A DNA stretch of 64,000 bases, from the NCBI GenBank assembly GCA_902540655.1, contig CACBNQ010000001.1, positions 1-64,000 on the forward strand, written 5' to 3'. The stretch comes from an uncultured Alphaproteobacteria bacterium. Lineage in GTDB: Bacteria; Pseudomonadota; Alphaproteobacteria; Rhodobacterales; Rhodobacteraceae. Position numbers and translations under genes: made by a program. The notes under the pieces were generated by a model that was given only the letters and a program-made list of their open reading frames with translations, ran no database searches and was not told the DNA's origin. Shown piece after piece: positions 1 to 9,138 of this stretch. Position 1 is the first letter of the stretch. The number at the start of each line of letters is the position of its first letter.

Positions 1-188
1 GTTTAAATTTTTTTAAGAGGTCAACCCTAAAATAACGCTGGAGTATAACACAGCGTCAATTAATCATATAACGTAACGTCAACTACATACCACGCATAAA
101 AAAACCCCCATTCTGGCCAAAAAAAAAAAGAGTAAATCGTGATAAATCTCATTAAGATAGAGCCAATTCGATTCGGGGAGATTAAAAG

Positions 189-680
189 ATGACCAAGGTA
201 AACAATGATGGAGCACTTACAAAGCTAAGCTTTGAAGAGGTATCTGACAAAATAGGGCAAGTAGTAGGAAAATCAGAGTGGTATTCTATCGACCAAGACA
301 TGATTAACAGCTTTGCTGACCTAACTAAAGATCATTTCTTTATTCACGTCGATCCTGAAAGAGTAAAGAGAGAAACACCTTTAAATTCGACAATAGCGCA
401 TGGGTTTTTGTCCGTGTCGCTACTTTCAGCAATGTCCTATGATTGTGTCCCGGGGATAGAAGGAGCACACTTTGGTCTCAACTATGGATTTAATAAGCTA
501 CGATTTGTGTCGCCTGTACCAGTAAACTCAAGAGTAAGGGGGCATTTTACGTTAAAGGATATAGAGAAGAAAGATACCGGGGAAATAACAATGATTTACG
601 ATGTTATTGTAGAACTTGAAGATCAAGAAAAACCTGCTCTGGCTGCAGAGTGGGTCACAAAAGCCTTTGTTAAGCCATAA
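189..680 (+). CDS. MaoC-like (R)-specific enoyl-CoA hydratase
   Basis: A single hot-dog domain of 163 residues, the usual length for stand-alone MaoC hydratases, which add water to trans-2-enoyl-CoA. The hydratase signature is clear: an Asp in DLTKDHFFIHVDP (about residues 44-56) and its His form the catalytic pair, followed by the TIAHGFLS motif. The ATG is preceded by GGGGAGATT at good spacing. It is the first of a rightward group of acyl-CoA genes, 94 bases before the thiolase, so it may have its own promoter. Family assignment is firm; the chain length or branching of the substrate cannot be read from the sequence. Confidence 0.92.
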   Translation: MTKVNNDGALTKLSFEEVSDKIGQVVGKSEWYSIDQDMINSFADLTKDHFFIHVDPERVKRETPLNSTIAHGFLSVSLLSAMSYDCVPGIEGAHFGLNYGFNKLRFVSPVPVNSRVRGHFTLKDIEKKDTGEITMIYDVIVELEDQEKPALAAEWVTKAFVKP

Positions 681-774
681 AAGTCTTAAGTTTAAAGATT
701 GTACGAAAAAATTTGTGTGATAAGATTAAACACATATAACACAAGAGATTTCATTTAATTATCGGAGAAAAGAA

Positions 775-1977
775 ATGCGAGAAGCCGTAATAGTATCAAC
801 TGCGAGAACACCTATAGGAAAAGCTTACCGGGGAGCTTTTAACGACACATCCGCCCAAGAGTTGGCCGGACATGCAATTGAAAAAGCAGTTGAAAGGGCT
901 GGAATAGAGACTGGTGAGGTAGGTGATGTCATTATGGGAGCTGCCTTACAGCAAGGATCAAGTGGGGGTAATATTGCACGACAAGCGGCCATACGAGCTG
1001 GGTTGCCCGTTACAGTTCCCGGAATGTCTATAGATCGTCAATGTGCAAGCGGAATGATGGCAATTGCGACAGCAGCGAAACAAATTATTAACGACGGCAT
1101 GGATATCACGGTGGGTGGAGGAGTAGAATCCATAAGCCTTGTTCAAAACGATAAAATGAATGGATACAGAGCATATGATCCATGGTTTAAAGATCACCAA
1201 CCAGATATGTATATGACTATGATCGAAACTGCAGAGACTGTTGCCTCTAGATATAATGTTAGTCGAGAGTATCAGGATGAATATTCTCTTCAATCTCAAC
1301 AGAGAACCGCATCTGGGCAACAAAGAGGAGCATTCGATGATGAAATTGTGCCCCTCAAAACGATCATGAAAGTTCAAGATAAAGAAACAGGTGAAATAAG
1401 TGATAAAGAAGTAACCCTCGAGAAAGATGAAGGAAATAGACCAAGCACAAACATCGAAGGGCTGTCTTCGTTGTCACCAGTCTTTAAAAATGGACTGAAT
1501 ATCTCTGAAGGTGGGTACATAACTGCAGGCAATGCAAGTCAGCTGTCGGATGGCGCATCTGCATCTGTACTAATGGAAGCCAAAATTGCAGAAAAGAAAG
1601 GGTTAGAGCCCTTAGGGCGATATGTAGGGATGATGGCAGCTGGTTGCGCTCCTGATGAAATGGGTATTGGGCCTGTTTTTGCTGTTCCAAAACTACTTGA
1701 AAAACATAATTTAAAAATGGATGATATTGATCTTTGGGAGTTGAATGAAGCCTTCGCTGTACAAGTTCTGTATTGTAAAGACAAGCTAGGTATTCCAGAT
1801 GAAAATCTAAACGTAAATGGAGGGGCAATCTCTATCGGCCATCCTTATGGAATGTCTGGAGCTCGTATGGTTGGTCATGCGCTAATTGAAGGAAAGCGAA
1901 GAGGTGCGAAATATGTCGTATGCACCATGTGCATTGGAGGAGGAATGGGAGGCGCGGGCCTTTTTGAGGTTCTATGA
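775..1977 (+). CDS. Acetyl-CoA acyltransferase (thiolase)
   Basis: Full-length 400-residue thiolase that cleaves 3-ketoacyl-CoA or condenses two acyl-CoAs. The nucleophile Cys90 lies in DRQCASG, the second-half catalytic His356 in [12 protein letters not shown], and the acid/base Cys386 in [10 protein letters not shown], so all catalytic residues are present. A CGGAGAAAAGAA ribosome site precedes the ATG. Its stop codon overlaps the start of the next gene (ATGATGA), indicating translational coupling. In this setting it most likely performs the final thiolytic step of a beta-oxidation-like route; a biosynthetic role is possible but less likely next to thioesterase and dehydrogenase genes. Confidence 0.95.
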   Translation: MREAVIVSTARTPIGKAYRGAFNDTSAQELAGHAIEKAVERAGIETGEVGDVIMGAALQQGSSGGNIARQAAIRAGLPVTVPGMSIDRQCASGMMAIATAAKQIINDGMDITVGGGVESISLVQNDKMNGYRAYDPWFKDHQPDMYMTMIETAETVASRYNVSREYQDEYSLQSQQRTASGQQRGAFDDEIVPLKTIMKVQDKETGEISDKEVTLEKDEGNRPSTNIEGLSSLSPVFKNGLNISEGGYITAGNASQLSDGASASVLMEAKIAEKKGLEPLGRYVGMMAAGCAPDEMGIGPVFAVPKLLEKHNLKMDDIDLWELNEAFAVQVLYCKDKLGIPDENLNVNGGAISIGHPYGMSGARMVGHALIEGKRRGAKYVVCTMCIGGGMGGAGLFEVL

Positions 1978-2972
1978 TGAATTTACATAGTATCACAAAT
2001 ATTCCGGCAGTATTGAGCGCGGGAAAGCTTCCAGTGGTAGCAGCCCCACTATTTATTATATCAGTACCGGATTTGGTAATTGCACAGTGTAAAGCTGGAG
2101 TTATTGGTAGCTTCCCAGCCTTAAATGCCCGCGAAAAAGAGGGTGAACCCATCGAGCTAGAGAGATGGCTCAAACGTATAACAGAGGAACTTGATCGACA
2201 TAACCAAGGAAATCCAGATAATCCTGCGGCCCCTTTTGCCGTAAATCAAATAGTGCATAGATCAAATCCACGATTGATGCGAGATATTGAGATTTGTGTG
2301 AAATGGAATGTACCTGTTTGGATTACTTCACTTGGAGCTCGACCAGAAGTTAATGAAGCGGCTCATTCATGCGGTGGCATTGTTTTACATGATATTATCA
2401 ATAATACTTTCGCTAGAAAAGCTATCGAAAAGGGAGCCGATGGGCTTATAGCAGTAGCAGCCGGTGCCGGCGGACATGCTGGACCTCAATCACCCTTTGC
2501 TCTTATTCAAGAAATCAGAGAATGGTTCAAAGGGCCATTATTGCTTTCAGGCTCCATTGCAACAGGACGAGCTTTGCTTGCTTCACTAATGATGGGAGCA
2601 GACATGGGATACATCGGTTCACCATTCATTGCAACAAAAGAGGCAAATGCCACTGATGCATATAAAAATATGATTGTCGATTCCTCTGCCGAAGATATAC
2701 TTCTTTCATCACTATTTACTGGAGTTTCTGGAAATTACTTAAAACCATCCGTTATCAATGCTGGCATGGACCCAGACAACCTTCAGGAGGGATCGGTCAA
2801 AGATATGAACTTTGACCCTTCATCTGAAAAGCCAAAGGCGTGGTCACAAATTTTTGGATGTGGGCAAGGCATTGCGTCAATTAAAGCAATTGAAACTGTT
2901 TCGGAGTTTGTTCATAATTTAGATTCGGAATTCAAGGCAGCTGTTTCAGAGTTTAAATTAAAATTTAGTTAG
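1974..2972 (+). CDS. Nitronate monooxygenase / 2-nitropropane dioxygenase family flavoprotein
   Basis: FMN-binding TIM-barrel protein of 332 residues. The family motifs are present: [16 protein letters not shown] around residue 160, and [18 protein letters not shown] followed by [10 protein letters not shown] in the second half. The start overlaps the thiolase stop; two in-frame ATGs (1974 and 1977) are possible. Members oxidise nitronates, but many sit in acyl-CoA catabolic operons where their substrate is unknown, as here between thiolase and acyl-CoA dehydrogenase. The family is certain, the nitronate substrate is not; it may be an FMN-dependent enoyl reductase-like enzyme. Confidence 0.9.
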   Translation: MMNLHSITNIPAVLSAGKLPVVAAPLFIISVPDLVIAQCKAGVIGSFPALNAREKEGEPIELERWLKRITEELDRHNQGNPDNPAAPFAVNQIVHRSNPRLMRDIEICVKWNVPVWITSLGARPEVNEAAHSCGGIVLHDIINNTFARKAIEKGADGLIAVAAGAGGHAGPQSPFALIQEIREWFKGPLLLSGSIATGRALLASLMMGADMGYIGSPFIATKEANATDAYKNMIVDSSAEDILLSSLFTGVSGNYLKPSVINAGMDPDNLQEGSVKDMNFDPSSEKPKAWSQIFGCGQGIASIKAIETVSEFVHNLDSEFKAAVSEFKLKFS

Positions 2973-2985
2973 TTAGGAGAAAGAC

Positions 2986-4212
2986 ATGGATTTAGGCGTT
3001 ACCGACAAAGTAAAACCGTTAATTGATAAAGTAAGGCAGATGGTTTCAGATGACATAGAGCCACTCGACCAAGAGTTTCACGAAGAAGTTGGGAAGCATC
3101 CGTCCGGGAGCAGATGGCAGTTTACCGAACGCCAAATGGAAATATTAACCCATCTGAAGTCTCTTGCTAAAGAAAGAGGCCTCTGGAACTTCTGGCTTAC
3201 AGATTCAGAGAAAGGCTACGGTTTATCAACCGTTGAGTATGCTTATCTCGCGGAAGAGATGGGAAAAGTTGGCATCGCAGCTGAAGTATTTAACTGCAGC
3301 GCACCAGACACAGGAAATATGGAAGTAATTGAGCGCTATGGCAATGAAAACCACAAAAAGAAATGGTTAGCAAAGTTACTAGAAGGAGAGATCCGGTCTG
3401 CTTATTTAATGACGGAGCCTGACGTTGCTTCTTCAGACGCTACAAATATATCGCTTGAAGCAAAAAAAGACGGAGATTATTGGGTATTGAATGGTCAAAA
3501 ATGGTGGTCTTCTGGTGTCGGTGATCCTAGGTGCAAAGTTTTTATTGTTATGGCGCTAACGGACCCAGATGCTGCAAAGCATTCGAGGCATTCAATGTTT
3601 TTTGTAGACGCCGACTCTGAAGGATTCGAAGTTCTCAGATATATGAATGTCTTCGGTGCAGACGACGCTCCACATGGGCACGGCCACTGTAAATTCACAA
3701 ATGTGAAAGTTCCCGCTGAAAATCTTATTCTTGGAGAGGGTCGTGGTTTCGAGGTGTCACAAGGAAGGTTAGGACCTGGAAGAATTCATCACTGTATGAG
3801 AGCTATTGGGCAAGCAGAGAAAGCGCTTGAGTTGATGATAAGGCGCTCTAAAACACGAACAGCCTTCGGAAAGGAATTAACAGAACTCGGAGCAAACTAC
3901 GATATTATTGCTAACTGTCGTATGGAAATAGAGCAGAGCCGGTTACTTTGCTTGAAAGCCGCTTGGATGATGGATACTGCAGGTGTGAAAGCAGCACAAC
4001 CATGGATTAGTCAGATAAAAGTTGTAGCACCTCTTATGGCATTAAAGGTTATCGATGAGGCAATACAAATGCACGGTGGAATGGGGATCAGTCAAGACAC
4101 GCCTCTTGCTCATATGTGGACACACGTGAGGACATTACGACTTGCTGATGGCCCAGATGCCGTTCACAGAAGACAGGTCGCTAGAGCTGAACTAAGACGA
4201 TACTCAAACTAA
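2986..4212 (+). CDS. Acyl-CoA dehydrogenase, ACAD10/ACAD11-like
   Basis: FAD-dependent acyl-CoA dehydrogenase of 408 residues with all three domains. Visible motifs are AYLMTEPDVASSDATN in the middle domain, RTAFGKELTELG at the flavin-contact segment, and QMHGGMGISQDTPLAHMW near the C-terminus. The segment LRLADGPDAVHRRQ replaces the usual YEGT catalytic-Glu region, a pattern I associate with the ACAD10/11 subfamily. TTAGGAGAAAGAC precedes the ATG. The histidine phosphatase and APH-like kinase genes follow directly; in animals the kinase domain is fused to this type of dehydrogenase. It may therefore act on a phosphorylated hydroxyacyl-CoA rather than a simple acyl-CoA; that is inference from neighbours. 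Confidence 0.93.
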   Translation: MDLGVTDKVKPLIDKVRQMVSDDIEPLDQEFHEEVGKHPSGSRWQFTERQMEILTHLKSLAKERGLWNFWLTDSEKGYGLSTVEYAYLAEEMGKVGIAAEVFNCSAPDTGNMEVIERYGNENHKKKWLAKLLEGEIRSAYLMTEPDVASSDATNISLEAKKDGDYWVLNGQKWWSSGVGDPRCKVFIVMALTDPDAAKHSRHSMFFVDADSEGFEVLRYMNVFGADDAPHGHGHCKFTNVKVPAENLILGEGRGFEVSQGRLGPGRIHHCMRAIGQAEKALELMIRRSKTRTAFGKELTELGANYDIIANCRMEIEQSRLLCLKAAWMMDTAGVKAAQPWISQIKVVAPLMALKVIDEAIQMHGGMGISQDTPLAHMWTHVRTLRLADGPDAVHRRQVARAELRRYSN

Positions 4213-4226
4213 AAGTTTAAATCTTT

Positions 4227-4874
4227 ATGAGTGAGCTAATTCTAATTAGACATGCTCAGGCATCTTTTGGTCATGAAAATTACGATAACTTATCCGATTT
4301 AGGTCATGACCAAGCAGCTCTTTTAGGTTCCTTGTTCGACAAACTAAATATAGCGCCTGACAGAGTTGTTATAGGGACCCAAAAGAGGCATCAGCAAACA
4401 CTGGAAAACTTTAATTTGCAATGCCAAGTTGATAAGCACCCTGGCTGGAACGAATATGACTTTAGAGACTTATTATTAGCAGAGTTTGGCCCTAATATCC
4501 CGGAAGAGATTTTTACTGACAGAAAGACCCACTTTAAAACTCTTCGATCAACTGTAACCAACTGGATGAATGCAAAACTACCAAATGCGACTGAAAGCTG
4601 GGAAGACTTTGTTTCGAGAATTAGTAGTGCGCTCGAGTTTAGTTGTGATCTTGACTGTAAACAAGTTGTTGTTGTCACATCAGGAGGACCAATAAGTAGA
4701 GTGGTAGCAACAACCCTCAATGCTCCTAAAGAAGAAATGATGACATTAAACTTACAAATAAAAAATACATCAATTTCAAAATTCATTTACACTCCCAAAG
4801 CCTTTTACCTACACAGCTTTAACTACGCACCGCAATTCGATGGAGACAACGCTCATTTGCTGACCTATAGTTAG
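4227..4874 (+). CDS. Histidine phosphatase superfamily protein
   Basis: 215-residue phosphoglycerate-mutase-fold protein. The N-terminal RHA motif (LILIRHAQASFGH) carries the His that would be phosphorylated during catalysis. The position of the second conserved His near the C-terminal third reads VVVVTSGGPISRV, with Ser-Gly where most relatives have His-Gly, so the active site is non-standard. It starts 14 bases after the dehydrogenase and ends 4 bases before the kinase gene. Its placement between an ACAD10/11-like dehydrogenase and an APH-like kinase suggests it removes or edits the phosphate on an acyl-CoA intermediate. This role is inferred. Confidence 0.85.
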   Translation: MSELILIRHAQASFGHENYDNLSDLGHDQAALLGSLFDKLNIAPDRVVIGTQKRHQQTLENFNLQCQVDKHPGWNEYDFRDLLLAEFGPNIPEEIFTDRKTHFKTLRSTVTNWMNAKLPNATESWEDFVSRISSALEFSCDLDCKQVVVVTSGGPISRVVATTLNAPKEEMMTLNLQIKNTSISKFIYTPKAFYLHSFNYAPQFDGDNAHLLTYS

Positions 4875-4878
4875 GAAG

Positions 4879-5904
4879 ATGTCTAAAGATCCATTAAACA
4901 AAGAAGAACTTCTCCCCTATTTAGCAAACAACATTGACGGGTTTTCACATTTAAAGAATGTTAAAAAATTCTCTATTGGCCAATCGAACCCAACCTTTTT
5001 ACTGGAGACAGATAAGGCTAGCTATGTTATTAGGCGAAAACCAGATGGGCCCTTATTAAAATCAGCACACGCCATAGACCGAGAATATAGAGTGCAAAAG
5101 GCTTTATATGATACACCCGTACCCGTAGCGAAAATGCTTCATTATTGTGATGATCAATCCATTCTAGGAGTTGATTTTTATATAATGGAATTCGTTGATG
5201 GAGTAGTTTATGAAGACCCTGCTTTACCAAGTCTAGCTAATGACGATAGAGCAAAGGTTTTTAGCGAAATAAATAGAGGATTGTCTTCGTTACACGAAGT
5301 AAATATCGATGCGTTGGGTTTAACAGATTTTGGTGCGGACGGAAACTACTATGAAAGGCAGATAAGCAGGTGGGCAAAACAATATTTGTCATCGGAAACA
5401 GAGAAAATTAGTGAAATGAACGAAATGATGGAAGAGCTTCCAAAAAGGATACCTATGGATAACTCGCCTCGTTCACTAGTTCATGGTGATTTTCGACTTG
5501 ATAATATGATATTTGATAAAAATGAGGCAAAACTACTGGCAATCATAGACTGGGAGATTTGTACAACTGGACATCCCATTGCTGACCTCGCATCTTTAAT
5601 CATGCAGTGGGAACAAACTGCTGGAAAAATTAGTAGGGGACTAAGAGGTGTTGAAAGAGAACCTCTCGGAATACCAAGCGACGAAGATTTTATTAAAGAA
5701 TATTGCGAGTTAAGAAACATCGAATACATAAAAGATTTTAATTTTTATCTCGCGTTCTGTTTTTTTCGAATGGCATGTGTTATACAGGGTGTAAAAAAGA
5801 GGGCTTTGTCTGGAATTGCCGCTAACCCTGAGCGCTCAAATCGTGAAACATTATCTGTTCCAAAGCTAGCTAAGCGTGCGTATGAACTAATGAAGGCACT
5901 ATGA
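4879..5904 (+). CDS. APH-like phosphotransferase (acyl-CoA-associated kinase)
   Basis: 341-residue kinase-fold protein of the aminoglycoside-phosphotransferase (APH/CHK-like) family. The catalytic loop LVHGDFRLDNMIFD gives the HGDxxxxN signature, followed by the metal-binding IIDWEICTTGHPIADLA. An N-terminal ATP lobe starts with FSIGQSNPTFLLET and YVIRRKP. Such proteins are named for antibiotic kinases, but this clade travels with acyl-CoA dehydrogenases, as in human ACAD10/11 and LvaA of the Pseudomonas levulinate pathway, where the kinase phosphorylates a 4-hydroxyacyl-CoA. Here it follows the phosphatase by 4 bases and overlaps the thioesterase start (ATGA). Antibiotic resistance is unlikely. 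Confidence 0.9.
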   Translation: MSKDPLNKEELLPYLANNIDGFSHLKNVKKFSIGQSNPTFLLETDKASYVIRRKPDGPLLKSAHAIDREYRVQKALYDTPVPVAKMLHYCDDQSILGVDFYIMEFVDGVVYEDPALPSLANDDRAKVFSEINRGLSSLHEVNIDALGLTDFGADGNYYERQISRWAKQYLSSETEKISEMNEMMEELPKRIPMDNSPRSLVHGDFRLDNMIFDKNEAKLLAIIDWEICTTGHPIADLASLIMQWEQTAGKISRGLRGVEREPLGIPSDEDFIKEYCELRNIEYIKDFNFYLAFCFFRMACVIQGVKKRALSGIAANPERSNRETLSVPKLAKRAYELMKAL

Positions 5905-6770
5905 AGGAAAAAATAGAAAAGCTTCTTGATATTGAGACTTTGGACCGCAATCTTTTTCGAGGAAAAGGTGAAGGTGGCGAGGTCGCATCAAGAGTATTTG
6001 GCGGGCATGTTATTGCACAGGCACTAGCGGCGGCCTACAAAACCCTTGAGGAAAGGCTTTGCCATTCTCTTCATGCTTACTTTATAAGACCTGGAGACCC
6101 ATCAACACCCATTATTTACGAGGTTGACAGAGCACGAGATGGTGGAAGCTTCACAACGAGGAGAGTGGTTGCTATTCAAAATGGCAAACAAATATTCAAT
6201 ATGGCTGCGTCATTTCATATTGAAGAAGAGGGTTGGTCTCATCAACATAAAATGAAAGAAGTAAAAGGGCCTTCGGGAGTTCTTAATAGAAATGAACAGA
6301 GAAAACTAATTGCGGATAAAGTTCCTGAGAAAAGGCGTGCAAATTTTTTAAACCCCAAACCGATTGAAATAAGAGATGTTGATCCACCCGATTTATTTAA
6401 CCCTGAACCAGCTTCAGACAAAAACTTTTTGTGGTTTAAAGTGGATGGGACCCTAGATACAAAAGACCAGTGGGTACATCATTGCTTTCTTGCATACGCC
6501 TCTGACGTATCACTGTTGGGCTCCGGTAATCGTCCTCACGGTGTTTCAGCTTATTCGGGAGACGTTATGCTAGCGAGTTTGGATCATGCAATGTGGTTTC
6601 ATGAAAAAATAGATTTTAATAATTGGTACTTATATGAAATGGATAGTCCATTCTCTGGAGCTGCAAGAAGCCTAAATAGAGGAAAAGTTTTTTCACAGGA
6701 TGGAACTCTCGTTGCCAGTGTAGCTCAAGAAGGACTTATGCGACCTTTAAAACGAAAGCCTAATACCTAA
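5901..6770 (+). CDS. tesB: Acyl-CoA thioesterase II (TesB family)
   Basis: Double hot-dog thioesterase of 289 residues, the usual TesB length, which hydrolyses acyl-CoA to free acid and CoA. The first half has VFGGHVIAQALAAA and LHAYFIRPGDPSTPIIYEVD; the second ends with FSQDGTLVASVAQEGLMR, the conserved Gln/Glu region of the active site. The start overlaps the kinase stop, so it is the last gene of the rightward set. Its 3' end overlaps the last gene of the opposing leftward operon by 11 bases, so the two transcription units collide. It probably relieves CoA trapping during catabolism. Confidence 0.93.
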   Translation: MKEKIEKLLDIETLDRNLFRGKGEGGEVASRVFGGHVIAQALAAAYKTLEERLCHSLHAYFIRPGDPSTPIIYEVDRARDGGSFTTRRVVAIQNGKQIFNMAASFHIEEEGWSHQHKMKEVKGPSGVLNRNEQRKLIADKVPEKRRANFLNPKPIEIRDVDPPDLFNPEPASDKNFLWFKVDGTLDTKDQWVHHCFLAYASDVSLLGSGNRPHGVSAYSGDVMLASLDHAMWFHEKIDFNNWYLYEMDSPFSGAARSLNRGKVFSQDGTLVASVAQEGLMRPLKRKPNT

Positions 6771-7530
6771 ATCTATCATTTAATTTCGCCATGCCAGCAA
6801 GCCATCCGTCATAATCGGACGTCTTATATTGAATATATTTTTCAACTACAGGGTGTGGCAGTACTAAGAAACGCTCTTCATTAATAGTTTTAACACACTC
6901 CTCGGCGACATCATCGGGTTCAAGCATTCCATCTTTCATAGCGACAGCAAGCTCTGGATCTAATCCATCAGTCATTGCAGTTCGTACCCCCTGGGGACAC
7001 AACATAGAAATCTTTATCCCCTTTTTCGCGTATGAAAAAGCAAGCCACTCTCCTAAACCAATTGCAGCATGTTTGGTAGTTGAATAGGAGGCATCACCAA
7101 CTTGTGACAAAAGACCAGCAGCGGATGCCGTATTTAGCAAGTATCCCTCTCCTCGTTTCTCCATTAAAGGGACCAAGTGCCTGGCTGCCCATACATGTGA
7201 CATTAGATTAATTTCCCAAATTTTTTGCCAATCATCATTCGGAACCTCGATCCCGCCTAGATGACCAATGCCTGCATTTGAACAAAAAATTGATATTGGA
7301 CCAATTTCTCTTTCTGTTGTTCTTATAACTTTTGCAATATCCCCTTCTCGACTAACATCACATTTCATCGCAGTGCCACCATATTCCTTTGCTACCTTGC
7401 TTATTCCGTCCATATTTACATCTGCACTCACAACATGCTTTGCGCCATGTTTATAAAAGATTTTGACAAGAGATCTACCTATTCCACTGGCTGCTCCAGT
7501 TACCACGATTACTCTATCTTTAATATCCAT
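6760..7530 (-). CDS. Short-chain dehydrogenase/reductase
   Basis: Classical SDR of 256 residues: cofactor motif TGAASGIG near the N-terminus, NAG motif (CSNAGIGH), Ser in NTASAAG and the YSTTKHA catalytic Tyr/Lys. I place the start at the ATG at 7530 (MDIKDRVIVVTG) because AAAGGGAGAAAGAT lies just upstream; the in-frame start at 7572 would add a non-SDR tail overlapping the preceding gene. It is the last gene of the nine-gene leftward operon. SDRs here would oxidise a hydroxyl or reduce a keto group on the acyl chain or ring. Substrate unknown. Confidence 0.9.
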   Translation of the reverse strand: MDIKDRVIVVTGAASGIGRSLVKIFYKHGAKHVVSADVNMDGISKVAKEYGGTAMKCDVSREGDIAKVIRTTEREIGPISIFCSNAGIGHLGGIEVPNDDWQKIWEINLMSHVWAARHLVPLMEKRGEGYLLNTASAAGLLSQVGDASYSTTKHAAIGLGEWLAFSYAKKGIKISMLCPQGVRTAMTDGLDPELAVAMKDGMLEPDDVAEECVKTINEERFLVLPHPVVEKYIQYKTSDYDGWLAGMAKLNDRFRY

Positions 7531-7546
7531 ATCTTTCTCCCTTTTA

Positions 7547-8320
7547 TTAACGCCACATATAGCCACCGCCACATACAGTCATCGCCTGACCTGTGATATA
7601 ACTACTCGCATTAGATGCCAGAAATACCGCAAGCCCTTGTAGATCCTCCGGTTCTCCTAAACGACCGAGCGGTATTTTAGAAATGGCTTCCTTAGCCTTA
7701 GTATCATCGTCCCATAATGCCTTGGCAAAATCCGTTTTAATTATTGCAGGACATATTGCATTGACTCTAATATTATTAGGCCCATATTCTGCAGCTAAAT
7801 TTCTAACTAGCCCTATAACAGCTAACTTTGAAATTGCATAGGTGCCAAGATGTAAAGAAGGCTCAAACGCCCCAACGCTTGAGGTAATCATAATTGAACC
7901 CCCTCCCCTTGAAATCATATCTGTTGCAACCATTTGGCACAGCCAATGATTTGATTTTACGTTCGTTGCCATTGTTTTGTCATATGCTTCATCGGATATA
8001 TCTGACATAGGTCCGTAGTGTGGATTAACTCCAGCGTTTCCTATTAAGACATCTATCTTACCAATGACCTTATTGGTCTCTTGAACGAGCTGGTTCAGAT
8101 CTTCTTTACGCCCAGCATTAGCAGCTATAGGCACAATATTTTGACCTCCAACTTTCTTATTTATTTCATTAGCTGTTTCCTCCAACTGATCTTGCTTCCG
8201 GCTTGATATCACAACATTTGCTCCATGTTCAGCTAAGGCTAAGGCCATAGCTTTACCCATACCCTTTGAAGCTCCTGTAACTAAGCAGTTTTTTCCTTCA
8301 AGACTAAACAGTGTAGACAT
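7547..8320 (-). CDS. Short-chain dehydrogenase/reductase (DHRS4-like)
   Basis: 257-residue classical SDR: TGASKGMG cofactor loop, GNAGVNP, MITSSVGAF with the catalytic Ser, YAISKLA with Tyr and Lys, and a C-terminal SYITGQAMTVCGGG typical of the family. The ribosome site AAGGAATTTTT precedes the ATG. It lies 24 bases after the enoyl-CoA hydratase and 16 before the next SDR, within the leftward operon. Probably NADP-linked from the Ser-Arg-Lys after the second beta strand (VVISSRKQ). Substrate cannot be told; two consecutive SDRs of different subgroups suggest two separate redox steps. Confidence 0.9.
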   Translation of the reverse strand: MSTLFSLEGKNCLVTGASKGMGKAMALALAEHGANVVISSRKQDQLEETANEINKKVGGQNIVPIAANAGRKEDLNQLVQETNKVIGKIDVLIGNAGVNPHYGPMSDISDEAYDKTMATNVKSNHWLCQMVATDMISRGGGSIMITSSVGAFEPSLHLGTYAISKLAVIGLVRNLAAEYGPNNIRVNAICPAIIKTDFAKALWDDDTKAKEAISKIPLGRLGEPEDLQGLAVFLASNASSYITGQAMTVCGGGYMWR

Positions 8321-8344
8321 AAAAATTCCTTTCTTTAAACACGA

Positions 8345-9127
8345 TTACTTATTCTTCCATTGGGGAGCGCGCTTTTCAACAAATGCAGACACTCCCTCTT
8401 TGTGATCCTCTGTTTGCCTCAATAAGTCTATTAGCTCATAACTTTTTTCAAGCGCAGATGACATTTCTTCTAACTGATCCATGTGGTTTAAAGCTTCCAG
8501 AGAATACTTTATAGACGATGGACAATTGCCAGCTATTACATTAGCCTTTTCAATTGCTTTATCTAATAATTCTGACTGAGAAAAAACCTCGTTTACGATA
8601 CCGAGCTTCAGTGCTTCTTTAGCATCCACACTGCGCCCTGTTAGTATCATTTCGAGTGCCGCCTTTTTGCCTATTTGTCTACTAAGTCGTTGAACCCCAC
8701 CAGCCGCTGCGAAAAAACCTACTTTTACTTCAGGAAGGGCAAATTTAGCGTTCTCTGACGCCAATATAATATCACACGAGAGAGCTGTTTCCATTCCACC
8801 ACCCATAGCAAACCCATTTACAGCTGCAATGATAGGTTTGGTACGATCAAATCTATTTGTCAGCCCCGCAAACCCACTTTTCGGTTGCTGAACTTTATAT
8901 TTTCCTGGTTGCGCTGAGTATTTCAGATCATTTCCAGCAGAAAAAGCTTTGTCCCCAGCTCCAGTCAAAACAGCAACCCATTGCTCACTGTCTTCAAGAA
9001 ACTCATTCCAGACTTGATTCAGTTCTAAGCTTAGTGGAGGATGGACGGCATTATACACCTCTGGTCTATTTATTGTTACTATTGAGATGTGGTCTTTTTT
9101 CTCAACTTTTACAAATTCATACTCCAT
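8345..9127 (-). CDS. Enoyl-CoA hydratase/isomerase (crotonase) family
   Basis: 260-residue crotonase. The CoA-binding oxyanion-hole segments are present: FSAGNDLKYSA about residues 62-72 and NGFAMGGGMETALSCD about 104-119. A GGAGGTG ribosome site lies before the ATG. It follows the 3-hydroxyacyl-CoA dehydrogenase by 11 bases, so hydration and dehydrogenation enzymes are separate polypeptides here rather than fused as in FadB. One of three crotonases in the first 20 kb; the copies differ in active-site loops, so they likely act on different intermediates. Confidence 0.92.
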   Translation of the reverse strand: MEYEFVKVEKKDHISIVTINRPEVYNAVHPPLSLELNQVWNEFLEDSEQWVAVLTGAGDKAFSAGNDLKYSAQPGKYKVQQPKSGFAGLTNRFDRTKPIIAAVNGFAMGGGMETALSCDIILASENAKFALPEVKVGFFAAAGGVQRLSRQIGKKAALEMILTGRSVDAKEALKLGIVNEVFSQSELLDKAIEKANVIAGNCPSSIKYSLEALNHMDQLEEMSSALEKSYELIDLLRQTEDHKEGVSAFVEKRAPQWKNK

Positions 9128-9138
9128 TTAAGCACCTC

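Noticed and set aside
958-1828. Long open frames antisense to the thiolase
   Set aside because: They lie fully inside a strongly conserved gene with intact catalytic motifs and have no family features or ribosome sites.
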